DNA from: a bacterium | Lineage (GTDB): Bacteria; Patescibacteriota; Patescibacteriia; Buchananbacterales; UBA6539 | DNA: 6,430 bases | Assembly: GCA_023246815.1 (NCBI GenBank) | Contig: JAHFHR010000041.1 | Span: forward strand, 1 to 6,430 | Direction: 5' to 3' | Shown here: piece after piece, positions 4,712 to 6,430 of the stretch | Layout: each line of letters begins with the position of its first letter | How positions within the stretch are numbered: the first letter of the stretch is position 1 | Program-made: the position numbers and the translations under genes | The notes under the pieces: generated by a model | Told to the model about the DNA's origin: nothing | What the model saw: the letters and a program-made list of their open reading frames with translations, nothing else | The model's database searches: none

Positions 4712-6430
4712 ATGCCCAAAAAAAGGTTAAAAAAAATACTGCCTGAAAAAAAGAAAAATAACTCCGGTGGCTCATCCACTGAGGCTTCTTTAACGTCGTC
4801 AACGCAGGATGATCCACGGCTGCAGGATGGTCAGAATAGTATTGGTAACATCATAAAACAGCCGATCGTTACCGAAATGCAGGACTCCTATCTTGACTAC
4901 GCCATGTCAGTGATTGTGGCTCGTGCGCTACCCGATGTTCGAGATGGTCTTAAGCCCGTGCATCGCCGTATTCTGTACGCGATGTGGACGTTGGGCTTGC
5001 GGCCAAGCGCTAAATTTCGTAAATCAGCCACCGTTGTTGGAGAAGTGCTTGGTAAATACCATCCGCACGGCGATACTGCCGTCTACGATTCACTCGCCCG
5101 CATGGCGCAGGATTTTTCGCTGCGCTATCCGCTAGTTAATGGTCAAGGAAACTTTGGTTCGATGGACGGTGATCGCCCAGCCGCGATGCGCTACACCGAA
5201 GCAAAGCTGGCGGCTGTTTCTGAAGAGCTGCTCCTTGATCTAGAAAAAGAAACCGTACCATTTATTCCCAACTACGACGGTTCACAACGCGAGCCAGTAG
5301 TATTTCCGGCCAAGCTGCCAAATCTACTGATCAATGGCACCATGGGTATTGCCGTGGGTATGGCCACCAGTATTCCACCACACAACTTGGGCGAAATAGT
5401 GGATGCCACGGTGCATTTGATTGATAACCCCGACGCCACTATTGATGATCTGCTCGCGCACGTTAAAGGCCCGGACTTCCCGACTGGTGGCATCATCTTT
5501 GATAAGGTCGCCATCAAGCAGCCGTTTGCTACCGGCAAGGGCGGCGTGGTGTTACGCGCCAAAACGGAAATCGTGGAGGCTAAAGGCGGTACCTTTAATA
5601 TCATCGTCAACGAAGTCCCCTATCAAATCAACAAAGCAACGCTCTTGGAAAAAATCGCGATGCTGGTTAAAGATAAAAAACTTGAAGGCATTAAAGATTT
5701 ACGCGATGAGTCCTCAAAAGAAGGCGTGCGTGTGGTTATTGAACTGAAAAAAGACAGCTACCCAAAAAAGATTTTGAATCAGTTGTTCAAAATGACTGAT
5801 TTACAAACAACCTTCCACTACAACATGCTGGCCTTGGTGGATGGACTACAGCCACGCGTGCTGACGCTGAAAATGATCCTGGAGGAATACATCAAACACC
5901 GCCAGGAAGTGGTCAAAAAACGCACTGAATTTGATTTGAACAAGGCCAAAGACCGCGCCCACATTTTGGAAGGTTTAAAAATGGCGTTGGTCAAAATTGA
6001 CGCCATTATCAAAACCATCAAAGCGTCCAAAGACAAAGAAGTCGCGAAGGTGAACTTGATAAAGCAGTTCAAATTCAGCGAACGTCAGTCCGTGGCGATT
6101 CTAGAAATGCGCTTGCAGCAGTTAGCCAACTTGGAACAGTTACGGGTTGAACAAGAACTCAAAGAAAAATTGGCCATTATCAATGAACTTGAGTCATTGC
6201 TTAAATCACCAAAGAAAATTCTGGAAGTTATCAAAAAAGAAATTATTGATATTAAAAATAAATTTGATAATCCTCGACGCACCCAAGTGGTAGCGCACGC
6301 GGTTGGTAGTTTTTCTGCTGAAGACTTGGTGCCAAACGAAGACACCATCATCACCATCACCAAAGACGGCTACATCAAGCGCCTGCCTCCGGAAACCTTT
6401 AAAACTCAGGGCCGCGGCGGCAAGGGGGTA
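4712..6430 (+). CDS. gyrA: DNA gyrase subunit A, N-terminal 573 residues (C-terminus beyond right edge)
   Basis: GyrA forms the cleavage-religation core of DNA gyrase (A2B2), which introduces negative supercoils using ATP hydrolysed by GyrB. The winged-helix/tower region is complete. SYLDYAMSVIVARALPDVRD begins at residue 59, the quinolone-determining region spans roughly 100-162 with HPHGDTAVYD at 118-126, and the catalytic tyrosine is Y161 in AMRYTE. The coiled-coil gate follows (about 380-500). The first blade of the C-terminal beta-pinwheel starts near 526 and includes a GyrA box, QGRGGKG (566-572; E. coli has QRRGGKG). That box favours GyrA over ParC. The start ATG 4712 lies 3 nt after the upstream stop and has no Shine-Dalgarno. 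It gives an N-terminal extension of about 40-45 residues compared with E. coli, Lys-rich then Ser/Thr-rich, so a later non-ATG start cannot be excluded. The frame is open to the edge without interruption. Confidence 0.95.
   Translation, partial: MPKKRLKKILPEKKKNNSGGSSTEASLTSSTQDDPRLQDGQNSIGNIIKQPIVTEMQDSYLDYAMSVIVARALPDVRDGLKPVHRRILYAMWTLGLRPSAKFRKSATVVGEVLGKYHPHGDTAVYDSLARMAQDFSLRYPLVNGQGNFGSMDGDRPAAMRYTEAKLAAVSEELLLDLEKETVPFIPNYDGSQREPVVFPAKLPNLLINGTMGIAVGMATSIPPHNLGEIVDATVHLIDNPDATIDDLLAHVKGPDFPTGGIIFDKVAIKQPFATGKGGVVLRAKTEIVEAKGGTFNIIVNEVPYQINKATLLEKIAMLVKDKKLEGIKDLRDESSKEGVRVVIELKKDSYPKKILNQLFKMTDLQTTFHYNMLALVDGLQPRVLTLKMILEEYIKHRQEVVKKRTEFDLNKAKDRAHILEGLKMALVKIDAIIKTIKASKDKEVAKVNLIKQFKFSERQSVAILEMRLQQLANLEQLRVEQELKEKLAIINELESLLKSPKKILEVIKKEIIDIKNKFDNPRRTQVVAHAVGSFSAEDLVPNEDTIITITKDGYIKRLPPETFKTQGRGGKGV

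Noticed and set aside
5272..6363. Leftward open frames within gyrA
   Set aside because: They are antisense to conserved gyrase sequence; no independent support.

Overview
The window carries six protein-coding genes and no RNA gene or CRISPR array. Protein sequences, small gene sizes, near-absence of Shine-Dalgarno sequences and the style of the palindromic repeat suggest a bacterium of the Candidate Phyla Radiation (Patescibacteria, perhaps Parcubacteria-like). That placement is an inference from pattern memory, not a database match. All six genes read through in the standard code, with glycine encoded by GGN, so there is no sign of the TGA=Gly recoding known from SR1/Gracilibacteria.

Left half, leftward transcription: the N-terminal 408 codons of ftsH (membrane AAA+ zinc protease; the protease domain is cut off by the window edge) occupy 1-1224. 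A gap of about 260 bp follows. It holds a 125-bp near-palindromic repeat element whose two arms are themselves hairpins, and a separate hairpin that probably ends rpsA transcription. rpsA (1489-2733) encodes a short ribosomal protein S1 with four S1 domains.

Centre: at about 2734-2895 transcription diverges. A leftward promoter serves rpsA and a rightward extended -10 promoter serves an unrecognised, highly charged 197-residue protein (2896-3489). That gene ends in a compact intrinsic terminator, whose U-tract runs straight into the -35 box of the next promoter. A second terminator-like hairpin lies at that promoter's predicted transcription start.

Right half, rightward transcription: a metallo-beta-lactamase-fold hydrolase (3647-4306), a single-pass membrane protein with a Thr-rich tail (4322-4708) and gyrA (4712 to the right edge, 573 codons) are separated by only 15 and 3 nt and look like one operon. 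GyrA has an N-terminal extension of about 40-45 residues, Thr at the quinolone-contact serine position, and a variant GyrA box just before the edge.

This is mostly a housekeeping region (protein quality control, translation, DNA topology). I see no defence system, mobile gene or biosynthetic cluster. The points most worth following up are the nested palindromic element, the terminator/promoter/hairpin stack at 3490-3590, and the two uncharacterised small proteins.
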